Positions 1-8,943 of a stretch of DNA of 64,000 nt are shown one piece after another. The position numbers and the translations under genes are program-made. The DNA lies in assembly GCA_003278545.1 (NCBI GenBank), contig QCEF01000003.1:112380-176379 (forward strand). The letters run 5' to 3'. This stretch comes from Prochlorococcus sp. AG-355-N16. Its GTDB lineage: Bacteria > Cyanobacteriota > Cyanobacteriia > PCC-6307 > Cyanobiaceae. Within the stretch, counting starts at the first letter, position 1. Every line of letters starts with the position of its first letter. The notes beneath the pieces are model-generated. The model made no database searches. It was not told the DNA's origin and was given only the letters and a program-made list of their open reading frames with translations.

Positions 1-453
1 ATGAGGGATAGATAAAGAATTAAGCAACCTAATTGCTCTTTTAGACCAAGGACAATCCTTTAAAATATATGCTTTTACACGTGATTCATTAGAGAATAAA
101 TCATGATTCGAGATATTAATAATTTTCTGTTCAAAAGAAAGTAATAATATATCAGTACCTTTTTTTACAATACATCCCTCCTCAAGATGCCCGCCAAACA
201 CATTACATCCCTCATCTGCAAAACTCAAATGTAAATGAACATCTCCTTTATTAAAGTGTCCGTTTAAAGAAACTATCTCTAGATTTCCTTCAAATTTATT
301 TATCTCTTGATTACCTGGGCATTGAATACAAACTGTTCTAAGATTACCAACCACTCCAGAAATATACCCGTATAAATTATTCGATAAAGAATATTCTTTA
401 ATTGAATTTATCAAATCAGATTCTGGAGATAGCTTTAGGCTATGAGGCTGCAT
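1..453 (-). CDS. DUF296 (PPC/PCC) domain protein with glutaredoxin-like C-terminal part, cut by window edge
   Basis: I translated this by hand on the minus strand from an ATG at 451-453; the frame is open for 151 codons and runs off the left edge. Residues about 1-125 read as a DUF296/PPC domain, with the segments 'GYISGVVGNLRTVCIQCPG', 'GDVHLHLSFAD' and 'VFGGHLEEGC' that carry the family's histidine-rich metal-site pattern. After about residue 128 the protein continues as 'VKAYILKDCPWSKRAIRLL', which resembles the start of a glutaredoxin with a monothiol-type C-P-x-S motif. That suggests a two-domain protein. The redox role is inference, because the rest of the second domain lies outside the window. 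Confidence 0.72.
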   Translation of the reverse strand, partial: MQPHSLKLSPESDLINSIKEYSLSNNLYGYISGVVGNLRTVCIQCPGNQEINKFEGNLEIVSLNGHFNKGDVHLHLSFADEGCNVFGGHLEEGCIVKKGTDILLLSFEQKIINISNHDLFSNESRVKAYILKDCPWSKRAIRLLNSLSIPH

Positions 454-592
454 TAGATATAAGGAATAATTTTGTAATATAAAACATCATCATTCATAAA
501 GAAAAGATGAGTTTATAATCTTTAGGATTCAGATTTATATTAAATTTCAGAATCTAGCATCAAAAATCATTTAAAATTTTTACTAAAAATAT

Positions 593-1177
593 ATGCTTGT
601 TGAGAGTGTAATATATTTTTTATATACAAAAACTAATTTGTTATTAAGAAAAAATCTTAAAAATTTGGCATTGAATATTCCCAATTTATTATCGATATCT
701 CGCCTTTTCCTTGTATTTCCATTAATACTTTTTTTAGAAATTAACAAACCTTTTTATGTCTTTATATTGATTATTATTGGAGGTTTAACTGATTATTTTG
801 ACGGGTTAATTGCAAGGAAATTTAATCTTAAAACCAGATTAGGAGCTATCCTTGATCCCTTAAGCGATAAAGTATTCTATTTAATTCCTTTGACCTTCCT
901 TTGTAAAAATAATTTTATACCCTTCTGGTCTTTGTCATTAATTTTATTTAGAGAATTAATTATCTCCAGCCTAAGGAACTCTACAAAAGACGGTTTACCA
1001 GCATCAATGTTAGGAAAATATAAAACATTTTTCTTTTTTATTTCAGTAATTACCTTCTTTACACCATTAAAAATTAGCTTATTGAATAATTTGGCTTTAA
1101 TTTTTTATTGGTCAGGATTCATCCTGACTTTTGTGACTTTATTAGGCTATTTAAGAATTAAAAAGAATATTATCTGA
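593..1177 (+). CDS. pgsA: CDP-diacylglycerol--glycerol-3-phosphate 3-phosphatidyltransferase
   Basis: This membrane enzyme makes phosphatidylglycerolphosphate from CDP-diacylglycerol and glycerol-3-phosphate, the committed step to phosphatidylglycerol, which is an essential thylakoid lipid. The CDP-alcohol phosphotransferase motif is intact at residues 67-92: D67, D70, G71, A74-R75, G84, D88 and D92. Several hydrophobic segments surround it. The family normally starts just before 'NIPNLLSISRLF', so a TTG at 671 (residue 27) is a credible alternative start; the ATG at 593 adds an unusual leader. The 3' end overlaps the convergent epimerase gene by 27 bp. Confidence 0.88.
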   Translation: MLVESVIYFLYTKTNLLLRKNLKNLALNIPNLLSISRLFLVFPLILFLEINKPFYVFILIIIGGLTDYFDGLIARKFNLKTRLGAILDPLSDKVFYLIPLTFLCKNNFIPFWSLSLILFRELIISSLRNSTKDGLPASMLGKYKTFFFFISVITFFTPLKISLLNNLALIFYWSGFILTFVTLLGYLRIKKNII

Positions 1178-2071
1178 ATTTTCATCAAACTCCTCAATCT
1201 TTTTATTATTGAAATCATTCACAAAACTATCCTTTAGACCATTTAGTAGATCAAAAGTTGGCGCCCACTCTAAATCACGTTTTATCTTAGAGATATCAGT
1301 CTGATAATGATTTAATCTAATTGGAAATCCCTTTCGAGACTTAGGATCTAATTTTTGATAATCAAATGTTCTTAAAGAAATCTCATTTTGGTTTAATCCA
1401 AGAACATTCGCACAGAAATAAATTAAACCCTTAATTGTTACTCCTTTTTCACCTGAACAATTGTAAATATTATTTTTGGAATTTTCAAAATTTATGCACC
1501 TAATCATTACATCAGTTAGATCCGAAACATGGCCTAGCTGAGTAATTAAAGAACCGTCACCAGGTATTGGTATAGATTTTTTAGTAAATAACCTTTCAAA
1601 AAACCAATTTTCAATTTTATTATAATTTCCTGGTCCATATATATAAGTAGGTCTAAAACTTGTAAAAGGAATTTTTTGTTTTTTTAACCAATTTTCTGTC
1701 TCAAACTTTCCTTTATGCCTACTTTCTGGATCAATTGGATCAACTTCGGATAAGGGTAGTTCACAATTATCTTTATAAACACCTGCAGAGCTGACATATA
1801 TATATCTCTGGAAAGAGTTATCTAAATTTTCTATAAGAAGTTTGGTTTGTTCTAACTCTCGTCCAGAAATATCAAAAACAACATCATACTTTTCATTTCT
1901 TAGCTTGAAGATATCTTCTGAATTATTTCTATCACCCTTAATTAAATTTGTTTTTTCAGGATTACTTTTATTACCTCTCGTGAAAATATCAATATCATAT
2001 TTTTTACTTAATAACTTTCCAACCAAAGACTTGCCAACAAATCTAGTGCCACCCATTACAAGAATTTTCAT
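1151..2071 (-). CDS. NAD-dependent epimerase/dehydratase family protein (CSP41-like)
   Basis: This is an extended short-chain dehydrogenase/reductase. The N-terminus 'MKILVMGGTRFVGKSL' has the dinucleotide-binding glycine pattern, followed by 'DVVFDISGRE' and the active-site region 'IYVSSAGVYKD'. Related cyanobacterial and plastid proteins include CSP41, an RNA-binding member of this fold, and sugar-nucleotide epimerases; the sequence alone does not separate the two. I place the start at the ATG at 2069-2071. An in-frame TTG two codons upstream (2075-2077) is possible but less likely. The tail overlaps pgsA convergently. Confidence 0.75.
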   Translation of the reverse strand: MKILVMGGTRFVGKSLVGKLLSKKYDIDIFTRGNKSNPEKTNLIKGDRNNSEDIFKLRNEKYDVVFDISGRELEQTKLLIENLDNSFQRYIYVSSAGVYKDNCELPLSEVDPIDPESRHKGKFETENWLKKQKIPFTSFRPTYIYGPGNYNKIENWFFERLFTKKSIPIPGDGSLITQLGHVSDLTDVMIRCINFENSKNNIYNCSGEKGVTIKGLIYFCANVLGLNQNEISLRTFDYQKLDPKSRKGFPIRLNHYQTDISKIKRDLEWAPTFDLLNGLKDSFVNDFNNKKIEEFDENSDNILFNS

Positions 2072-2163
2072 ATTCAAAAAATATTTAACTGAAGTAGTAA
2101 TCTTAAATAGAATTACATATTGAATAGTACTACTAATAAGTAATTAATGAAAAGGATGATTCT

Positions 2164-2931
2164 ATGGACCTAATTCCAGCAATTGATTTAATGAATGGTA
2201 AGTGTGTGAGGCTTTTTAAAGGCGACTTTAATAAAAGAAAAGACTTCACCAAAGAGCCTCATGAGCAAGCTAAATTTTGGGAAAGCGAAGGGGCAAAATA
2301 TATACATATAGTTGATTTGGATGCTGCAAAATCTGGATCCCCAACAAACGATGAATCAATAAAAAAGATTGCAAAAACAGTTAACATACCAATTCAAATA
2401 GGTGGGGGGATAAGGTCTCAAGAAAGGATAGAGCAATTATTTTCTTATGGTATTGAGAAAGTTATCATGGGAACCTCTGCAATAGAAAATAAAGAGCTAG
2501 TTAAAGACTTATCAAATAAATTTCCTGGAAGGATAATTGTTGGGATAGATGCAAAAGATGGAAAAGTTAGTACTAGGGGTTGGCTTGAGCAATCTAATAT
2601 TTTTGCCACAGATCTAGTAAAGGAGTTTTCTTCATTTAAAATTGCTAGTTTTATTGTTACAGATATAAATACAGATGGGACGTTAGAAGGGACAAATGAA
2701 GAATTCATAAAAAGCATACTTGAAATTACAGATATTCCAGTAATAGCCTCAGGAGGTGTTGGTTCAATTTCTGATTTATTATCGTTAGTAAAATTTGAAA
2801 ACTCTGGACTCTTTGGAGTAATTGTAGGTAAAGCTCTTTATGAAAATAAATTCACGATCAACGAAGCGAATAATGTATTGTCATCAGAGAGATTAAATGA
2901 CTTTGATTTAAACAGAAATTACTACGCCTAA
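2164..2931 (+). CDS. hisA: Phosphoribosylformimino-AICAR ribotide isomerase
   Basis: HisA catalyses the Amadori rearrangement of ProFAR to PRFAR in histidine biosynthesis. The 255-residue product is full length and shows the (beta/alpha)8 barrel pattern: 'LIPAIDLMNGKCVRL' with catalytic Asp8, the phosphate-binding loop 'IQIGGGIRS', 'GIDAKDG' with the second catalytic Asp near residue 129, 'DINTDGTLEG', and 'IASGGVGS'. It lies divergently from the epimerase gene with about 90 bp between them. The other histidine genes are not in this window. Confidence 0.95.
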   Translation: MDLIPAIDLMNGKCVRLFKGDFNKRKDFTKEPHEQAKFWESEGAKYIHIVDLDAAKSGSPTNDESIKKIAKTVNIPIQIGGGIRSQERIEQLFSYGIEKVIMGTSAIENKELVKDLSNKFPGRIIVGIDAKDGKVSTRGWLEQSNIFATDLVKEFSSFKIASFIVTDINTDGTLEGTNEEFIKSILEITDIPVIASGGVGSISDLLSLVKFENSGLFGVIVGKALYENKFTINEANNVLSSERLNDFDLNRNYYA

Positions 2932-3010
2932 AAGAGTATAAAAATCGATTTAAGGCTGGTATTTGCAGTAATTGTTAGTTAATTTTGTATAAGAGATAAG
3001 AAATCTACTC

Positions 3011-4627
3011 TTGGAATTAATTTCAAAAAAACCGATATTGATTATTGCTCCAAGCTTAATAGCAGAATCTTTATCGCTTAAATTAACATCACTAGATCAA
3101 AATTTAGACATTAATTTTAATGATGGAACAGCTGATAAAACTCCGGATTTAGTTATATGGAATGTTCTTAATTTCCAATCAGAAGATCTTATAAGGTTAG
3201 AATTATTAAAATTAAGAGAAAGATATGATGAGTCAAAGTTTCTTATAATTCTCTCTGGAGAATTTGTTTATGAAGCAAATAACCTTCCATCGTTAAATGC
3301 TGAAGGTTTTCTTTTAAATCCCAGTGCAGAAAAAGTCCTTGAATCTATTGGTACCATTTTAAATGGAGGAAGGGTATTTGATATTGAAAATAATTCCCAA
3401 GTTAAATTTAACAAAAATAGACCTCTCTCTTTTAGTCAAAAAATTCTAACTTCAGGTCTTAAACAAATAGATTCTGAAATTAATTATATTTTCAAATATG
3501 TCAACTCTGATTCAACACCAGAATTTTATAAATTCATTTTAAAAGGAAGATTAAGAGAACTTATTACTGCAAAATCTTTTCTAATTTTCTTATGGGGTAA
3601 TTCACTAGAACTTTATACAGAGGCAGTTTACAGTGAAAACAAAATTAATCTTGAAAATAAGAACACTGTATTCATTAAAGATAAAAACACCACAGAAATA
3701 TTTAATTTAATTTTAGATAGACTAAAAGAAAGGTATAGCTCAACTAACTTACAGGTTGAATTTAATAATTCATCAATAATTCTTTCTGGGATAAAGAAAG
3801 AATTTATTTCACGACTAATTTGCAAAATGTTAGATGAGTTAGATAATTTAGTAAAAAATATTAAGGAAAACTATAAGGATAAAGATTTTAAAGATGATTT
3901 AAAATCTCTTATAAAAGAACTTAAAGTCAATACAATTTCAAATATCACAGACAGCTATTTTAGATTAAAAAAAGGAGGGGTGTCTATTTCAATAAATGAT
4001 TTTATTTATAGTGAAGTAAGTTGCGAAGAGATAGATAGAGAATCACATGAATCAATAATGTTTATTGAGCCAATTATTAAAAATGAAGCTCTTGACTATG
4101 ATGGGAAATTACTCCCTCTGTATGAAACAGAATCGTTTTTGATCCTTGAAAATATTATTTCAAATTGGACAATAAGGAACTGTAATTTATTAGCTTCTGA
4201 AATCTTTAATATTTGTTCTTCTTGGCCTGAATTAAGGACTGTACTTATAAATCCTGAATTACAATCGACAAGAAATTTTGAAAGATATAGAAATAATATT
4301 AATAACTACAATCGCTGGCATGATTATATTTATATGCCTATCTACTTGTATGAGAGTAAACGAGAATATATTGATATTATCGATAAGAAATTTACCCGAT
4401 ACTTCAAAAATGAAAATAGGGAGAAAGAATTAGAGAATCTAGAATGGCTACAAAAACAAGTTACATTGTTAGTTGAGATAAGAGATGCCGTAGCACCTCA
4501 GTTAGAAGTTGCTGTAAAATATATCGGTAATCTTTTCGTAACTTTCCTTACTAAGGTCGTTGGCAAAGCTATCGGTTTAGTTGGGAAAGGAATCCTTCAA
4601 GGATTAGGAAGATCAAGTTCAAAGTAA
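3011..4627 (+). CDS. DUF3685 / Ycf55-like conserved cyanobacterial protein
   Basis: This 538-residue protein resembles the DUF3685 family, related to plastid Ycf55, which is found in cyanobacteria and some red-algal plastids and has no established function. The first 120 residues look like a response-regulator receiver-type fold ('KPILIIAPSLIAESLSLKL', later 'LIILSGEFVYEA'), but I do not see a clear phospho-acceptor context. The C-terminal part is helical and ends in a glycine-rich hydrophobic stretch. The start is a TTG at 3011: an in-frame stop lies at 2990-2992 with no ATG or GTG between. Only 14 bp separate it from the next gene. Confidence 0.62.
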   Translation: MELISKKPILIIAPSLIAESLSLKLTSLDQNLDINFNDGTADKTPDLVIWNVLNFQSEDLIRLELLKLRERYDESKFLIILSGEFVYEANNLPSLNAEGFLLNPSAEKVLESIGTILNGGRVFDIENNSQVKFNKNRPLSFSQKILTSGLKQIDSEINYIFKYVNSDSTPEFYKFILKGRLRELITAKSFLIFLWGNSLELYTEAVYSENKINLENKNTVFIKDKNTTEIFNLILDRLKERYSSTNLQVEFNNSSIILSGIKKEFISRLICKMLDELDNLVKNIKENYKDKDFKDDLKSLIKELKVNTISNITDSYFRLKKGGVSISINDFIYSEVSCEEIDRESHESIMFIEPIIKNEALDYDGKLLPLYETESFLILENIISNWTIRNCNLLASEIFNICSSWPELRTVLINPELQSTRNFERYRNNINNYNRWHDYIYMPIYLYESKREYIDIIDKKFTRYFKNENREKELENLEWLQKQVTLLVEIRDAVAPQLEVAVKYIGNLFVTFLTKVVGKAIGLVGKGILQGLGRSSSK

Positions 4628-4641
4628 GTTTTTAAACTTTA

Positions 4642-5190
4642 ATGAAAATAGTTCAATGGATCCTAATAGCATTAATTTTCTTAAGTCCATATAAAGCAAA
4701 TGCCTCAAGAGATTCTGATAGTTACGATGGCAACATCTTTCCTATATACGCAGGTAATGGGGCTATAGTTCCTCCCCAGACAACTCTTCAGGAATCATTA
4801 AAAAATAAAAGAGTCGCAGTTTTATTTTTTTATCTTGACGACAGTTCAGATAGTAAAGCTATGGCTCCTGTAATATCCGGTTTAGATTTGATATGGAGAA
4901 ATAATATAGATATCATTGCTCTAACTACTGATGAATTACAGGATAAAGCAAAGTCTGATCTTAGAAATGAACCTAATTATTATTGGAACGGATTAATTCC
5001 ACAAACCATTATTTTAAATAGTGATGGGGAAGTGCAATATGATAAAAATGGAATGATTAATATAGATGAATTAAACAAAGTTATAGGAGAACTAAAGGGA
5101 ATTGATATAGAAGATACGACATTTTCTCTAGAAAGTTTTAATGAATACAACAGTATTATTTCTGAAAAAAAAGATAAAAACAAAAATTAA
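4642..5190 (+). CDS. Thioredoxin-fold exported protein, likely thylakoid photosystem I accumulation factor family
   Basis: The first 22 residues form a signal peptide ending in 'KANAS', so the mature protein should be lumenal, periplasmic or membrane-attached. The mature start 'YDGNIFPIYAGNGAIVPP' followed by 'VAVLFFYLDDSSDSKAMAPV' matches, as I recall, a cyanobacterial family annotated as a thylakoid membrane photosystem I accumulation factor. The fold appears thioredoxin-like ('GLIPQTIILNSDGEV' resembles the cis-Pro strand), but the CxxC pair is absent, so disulfide chemistry is unlikely. It sits in a tight plus-strand run between two other cyanobacterial conserved genes. Confidence 0.6.
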   Translation: MKIVQWILIALIFLSPYKANASRDSDSYDGNIFPIYAGNGAIVPPQTTLQESLKNKRVAVLFFYLDDSSDSKAMAPVISGLDLIWRNNIDIIALTTDELQDKAKSDLRNEPNYYWNGLIPQTIILNSDGEVQYDKNGMINIDELNKVIGELKGIDIEDTTFSLESFNEYNSIISEKKDKNKN

Positions 5191-5199
5191 TTTAAAAAA

Positions 5200-6366
5200 A
5201 TGATATTAATAAATATCCTCTTAGTCTTTTTAATTTTTTTAATTCTTTCAGATTTATATATTAAAAACTCACCCAAATCAAAGTTAAATCTGGTACCTAT
5301 AAATTACAAAATCAAAAAAAAGGATGGTTTAAACGAATTAATTATTGATTTAAAAATAACTAATAAAAGTAAAACCAAAGAGACGATGGTTTCTAATATA
5401 AATTTTGAATTAGATTTTTTTAAAAGTAAAGGTAACGAATATTGCCAAAATTTTAATTATCAAGAAGATATTTATATATATGAAAATAATAAAATTAAGA
5501 ATTTAAATAATTACTGGCCAACAACAATTATCAAGTCAAATTCAGAATTATTTGTAAGAATCATATATAAATTTAGTAATAATAATTTTAGAAAAAAAAT
5601 AAAATATCTATGGTTAAAAATATATTGGGAGAACTATGGACATTTTGGCATTTCAAATAATAAGGATTGTTTCTTAATTAATTTAGATGGTCAAAAACAA
5701 AGGACGAAAGAAGTTTTTGAAATTCCAATAAATAATAAATATAAAGCTTTTGCTATTAAAACTGATTTACTTGGTTGCTTTGATAACCCAGTAAATACTG
5801 TGATTGAATACTGCAAAGAAATTGTAGAAAAAAATGATATTTTAACTATCGGTGAGAGTCCGCTAGCGATTATGCAAAATAGATATATTTCCCCTCAAAA
5901 TTTAGAATATAGTTTATTTTCGAAAGTTTTATGTTATTTTTTTCACCCTACAAGCAGTCTTGCAACTGCTTGCGGCATGCAATTATTAATAAATAGAATC
6001 GGAGTCACAAGAATAACCTTTGCACTTTTTGTTGGATGTCTCTTCAAATTAGTTGGGATTAAAGGTATGTTTTATAGATTAACTGGTTCAGAATCATCCC
6101 TCATTGATGATATAAGCGGCACAGTTATACCTTACGACAAGAGTATAGTTATGGGTCCTCTCAATGCGGATTTATTTTGTAAGGAGGTCTCGAGCTATCT
6201 AAATATAGATGTTGCTGTAGTCGATGTTAATGATCTTGGAGGTGTAAAAGTCTTAGCTAGTTCAAATAAAACATTAAATAAAATACTCAAAAGAAACTTA
6301 ATATCTAATCCAGCTGGCAATGGAGATGAAAAAACCCCTATAGTATTAATAAGAGAAAAAAAGTAA
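5200..6366 (+). CDS. CofE-like (F420-0:gamma-glutamyl ligase family) membrane-anchored protein
   Basis: Residues 1-22 form a membrane anchor and are followed by a basic, low-similarity region of about 160 residues. From about residue 180 the protein matches the coenzyme F420-0:glutamate ligase fold: 'KAFAIKTDLLGCFDNPVN', 'ILTIGESPLAIMQNRYI', 'DDISGTVIPYDKSIVMGP' and 'VAVVDVNDLGGVKVLA'. Classical CofE adds glutamates to coenzyme F420, which Prochlorococcus is not known to make, so the real substrate is unknown. The stop codon directly abuts the ATG of the next gene (6366/6367), implying cotranscription. Confidence 0.65.
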   Translation: MILINILLVFLIFLILSDLYIKNSPKSKLNLVPINYKIKKKDGLNELIIDLKITNKSKTKETMVSNINFELDFFKSKGNEYCQNFNYQEDIYIYENNKIKNLNNYWPTTIIKSNSELFVRIIYKFSNNNFRKKIKYLWLKIYWENYGHFGISNNKDCFLINLDGQKQRTKEVFEIPINNKYKAFAIKTDLLGCFDNPVNTVIEYCKEIVEKNDILTIGESPLAIMQNRYISPQNLEYSLFSKVLCYFFHPTSSLATACGMQLLINRIGVTRITFALFVGCLFKLVGIKGMFYRLTGSESSLIDDISGTVIPYDKSIVMGPLNADLFCKEVSSYLNIDVAVVDVNDLGGVKVLASSNKTLNKILKRNLISNPAGNGDEKTPIVLIREKK

Positions 6367-7422
6367 ATGAAAAAAGATACCTCTTATTCTTTGCAATCTA
6401 AAAAAGGAATGGAAGTAACTTTTGAAGAACTCCATATAAGGCACATTAATCTTTTAATAGATATTAAAAATAAGGAATTGAATAATTGGTTTTTAAAGAT
6501 GGCAATTATAAATACCTTTGATGACTTAAAAATTTTTTTAAATAATCTTAAGAAAAATAAAAATAAATGCATAATTGCTATATATGGAAACGAAATTATT
6601 GGTTATTTGAATATTTTTCCTTTAAACAAAAAAGAGACTTGCTTAAAAATATCTAACCCCAAGTTGATTAATAGCAAGTGTTCTTTAACAGACAAACAAT
6701 TAACATTAGGTTTGATAAAAAAATCTATCTCAATAAAAGAAATCAAAACTTCAAGTTGGATAATTAATTCAGATATAAATAATGTTGACCTCATATCAAA
6801 CTCAAGAGAATTAGGCTTTCAACCGTTAGGAGAGATAATCCTTTGGGATGGTTCTGATCTAAATAAACCTACAAATCAAAATACCAATGCCTTTACATTA
6901 ATTAATGAATTCCAAAACATTAATAAACAAAATATATTAAAAATAGTTAATTTCATAAGATCAAATCAATCTCCCTTAATAAGAAATATATTAGATTTTG
7001 ATCAAGACGACATTCTTAAAAGAAATAACTCTAAGAGTGGTGCCTTAATATATGAAAATTCAGTATTATGTACAATTTTAAAAGATATTAATTATCAAAA
7101 TGAGGAAATATATACTTTAACCATAAGTAGATATTGGGATAAGAGATTCGATTCTATTTTAAAAGAATTTATAAAAAGATTTTTTAAAAAATCACCTGTT
7201 TCATATTTAAAAACCTATAAAGAAAATTCTCAGTTAAATGTTTTTCTCGAAGAGTGTAATATTAAAGAAAAAAATCAAGAAATAATTCTTATTAGGAACA
7301 CAATAATTAAGAATGAAGCCAAACAAGTAAATAGAATAAATCAATCTTTAGAATCAATCTTTGAAAAATTAGGACCACAAGGTAATCCATATCCATCTCC
7401 TTTTCCATTAAAAACAAAGTGA
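6367..7422 (+). CDS. Conserved hypothetical protein, weakly GNAT acetyltransferase-like
   Basis: This 351-residue protein is lysine- and asparagine-rich. Residues about 15-150 show a weak GNAT-like pattern: a helical start with '[12 protein letters not shown]', then a strand pair '[19 protein letters not shown]', then '[19 protein letters not shown]' and '[15 protein letters not shown]', which resemble the late strands of N-acetyltransferases. No acetyl-CoA pyrophosphate loop is obvious, so activity is doubtful. The C-terminal half (about 170-351) is unrecognised and ends with '[17 protein letters not shown]', a pattern I associate with cyanobacterial homologs. Its stop overlaps the GTG start of ruvX by 4 bp. 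Confidence 0.6.
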   Translation: MKKDTSYSLQSKKGMEVTFEELHIRHINLLIDIKNKELNNWFLKMAIINTFDDLKIFLNNLKKNKNKCIIAIYGNEIIGYLNIFPLNKKETCLKISNPKLINSKCSLTDKQLTLGLIKKSISIKEIKTSSWIINSDINNVDLISNSRELGFQPLGEIILWDGSDLNKPTNQNTNAFTLINEFQNINKQNILKIVNFIRSNQSPLIRNILDFDQDDILKRNNSKSGALIYENSVLCTILKDINYQNEEIYTLTISRYWDKRFDSILKEFIKRFFKKSPVSYLKTYKENSQLNVFLEECNIKEKNQEIILIRNTIIKNEAKQVNRINQSLESIFEKLGPQGNPYPSPFPLKTK

Positions 7423-7880
7423 AATTTTGCAAACCCAAACCCAAGTCAATTTTGAGTTTGGATATAGGTACCAAAAGAATAGGATTAGCTTATTGTGATC
7501 CGCTCTGCATAACATCAAATATACTTCCAGCTGTAAAACGATTTGAAAATAATCAAGAGATTAAAATCATTAGAAATTATATTAATAAATTTAATTTGAC
7601 TGGATTTATTGTGGGTATTCCGCTAGATGAGGAAGGTCAAATGACCACTCAAGCTATTGACTGTAAAAATTACGGTCAATTACTTTCAAATGAATTAAAG
7701 CTTCCATTTTCTTATGTCAACGAACATAGTACAACTTGGGAATCTTCAGAAAGATTTGGAATAAAAAAAGATAAATCCGGATTGATTGATAGTTATTCAG
7801 CAAAAATAATACTTGAACAATGGATCGAAGAGGGTCCTGAATTAGAAGAAATAGCTGGTAAACGTCAGATAAAATATTAG
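7419..7880 (+). CDS. ruvX: Holliday junction resolvase-like YqgF/RuvX
   Basis: This belongs to the RNase H-fold YqgF/RuvX family, implicated in 16S rRNA 5'-end maturation and proposed as a Holliday junction resolvase. The diagnostic N-terminal strand '[18 protein letters not shown]' carries the first catalytic Asp. '[14 protein letters not shown]' and the late '[11 protein letters not shown]' and '[13 protein letters not shown]' segments follow, with the last Asp in 'IDSYSA'. The GTG start at 7419 overlaps the upstream stop in a GTGA arrangement, so translational coupling is likely. Confidence 0.88.
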   Translation: MKFCKPKPKSILSLDIGTKRIGLAYCDPLCITSNILPAVKRFENNQEIKIIRNYINKFNLTGFIVGIPLDEEGQMTTQAIDCKNYGQLLSNELKLPFSYVNEHSTTWESSERFGIKKDKSGLIDSYSAKIILEQWIEEGPELEEIAGKRQIKY

Positions 7881-7906
7881 TATTAAAAAGGATAAATAAT
7901 TTTTAA

Positions 7907-8443
7907 ATGAAAGAAGCCAATTCAAATGATAATTATGATGCACAGACTATTTTATTAAATGACTCAAATGGAAACGAGCTATTTTGTTATCTTGAACAAT
8001 TAGTAAGTGTTGAAGGCCAAGAATATGCTTTATTAACCCCAGTTGATACTCCAGTAAGTCTTTTTAAGATAAATGAAAAAGATGAACCTGAATTAATTGA
8101 GAAAATAGATAAAAATGAACAAATACTAAAAAATGCTGAAGCAGTTCTTCAAGAACATGATTTAAGACTTATCAGATCAGCAGTTACATTAACAGTTTCA
8201 GGAGAACTTGAAGAACCAATTTACGATGAATTAGAAGAAGATTACGTCGATGATGATAGTGAGAGTTATGAATTGCTCGTTAACTTTAATCTTTTTGATC
8301 AAGAATATGGTTTATACATACCACTAGATCCTTTTTTTATTGTGGGTAAATTAAAAGACAAAGGTGCCTTATTAGTTGAAGATGATGAGTTCGATAGAAT
8401 TCAACCTTTGATTGAAACTGAGCTTGAAAAAAGTAGTTCTTAA
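7907..8443 (+). CDS. DUF3727 family protein
   Basis: This acidic 178-residue protein matches the cyanobacterial DUF3727 family, related to DUF1292. The N-terminal 80 residues resemble DUF1292 ('ILLNDSNGNELFCYLEQL', 'YALLTPVDTPVSLF'), and the C-terminal part 'LLVNFNLFDQEYGLYIPLDPF' is the DUF3727 section. No enzymatic motif is visible and the function is unknown. It lies 26 bp after ruvX and 5 bp before the YqeG-type phosphatase gene, in a conserved cluster. Confidence 0.8.
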   Translation: MKEANSNDNYDAQTILLNDSNGNELFCYLEQLVSVEGQEYALLTPVDTPVSLFKINEKDEPELIEKIDKNEQILKNAEAVLQEHDLRLIRSAVTLTVSGELEEPIYDELEEDYVDDDSESYELLVNFNLFDQEYGLYIPLDPFFIVGKLKDKGALLVEDDEFDRIQPLIETELEKSSS

Positions 8444-8448
8444 AATCA

Positions 8449-8943
8449 ATGAGATCTATCCTAAAAGTAAATTGGGATTCAAACTTACCAATATATAATA
8501 TTTCACAATCTGAATTGCAAAAAAAAGGAATTAATACTTTATTGCTAGATGTGGATGGGACTCTAGTAAATAGAAAATCTAATAAGATTCCAAAAGCTGT
8601 AAAAAATTGGATCATAGAATCTAAAAAACTTTTCTCCTTATACCTAATAAGTAATAATCCATCAAAAAAAAGAATCGCAAAAATAGCGAAAGAATTAAAT
8701 TTAAGGTATAAATACAATGCATCAAAACCAAGAAAAAAAGTAACTTTGTCTGCTATCAAAGAAATTGGCAGAGAGCCAAAAAATATAGCCATTATTGGCG
8801 ACAGAATTTTTACAGATATTATTGTTGGGAATAGATGTGATATAAAAACAATATTAGTTAAGCGATTAAATAGAGATGGCTTGCCTATAAAATTTAATTT
8901 AACTTTGATAATAGAAAAATTAATTTCTCATTTTATAAAATGA
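8449..8943 (+). CDS. YqeG family HAD IIIA-type phosphatase
   Basis: This is a HAD-superfamily subfamily IIIA protein of 164 residues. Motif I is '[12 protein letters not shown]' (DxDGT, near residue 34), motif II is 'LYLISNNPS', motif III lysine lies in 'NASKPRKK', and motif IV is '[17 protein letters not shown]'. Proteins of this group are predicted phosphatases; a distant eukaryotic relative is the mitochondrial phosphatidylglycerophosphatase, and pgsA is nearby in this window, but that link is inference. The TGA overlaps the ATG of proB (ATGA). Confidence 0.85.
   Translation: MRSILKVNWDSNLPIYNISQSELQKKGINTLLLDVDGTLVNRKSNKIPKAVKNWIIESKKLFSLYLISNNPSKKRIAKIAKELNLRYKYNASKPRKKVTLSAIKEIGREPKNIAIIGDRIFTDIIVGNRCDIKTILVKRLNRDGLPIKFNLTLIIEKLISHFIK

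Noticed and set aside
8337..8792. 151-codon minus-strand frame opposite the DUF3727 and YqeG-type genes
   Set aside because: Both plus-strand genes are recognised families; the antisense frame has no recognisable motif.
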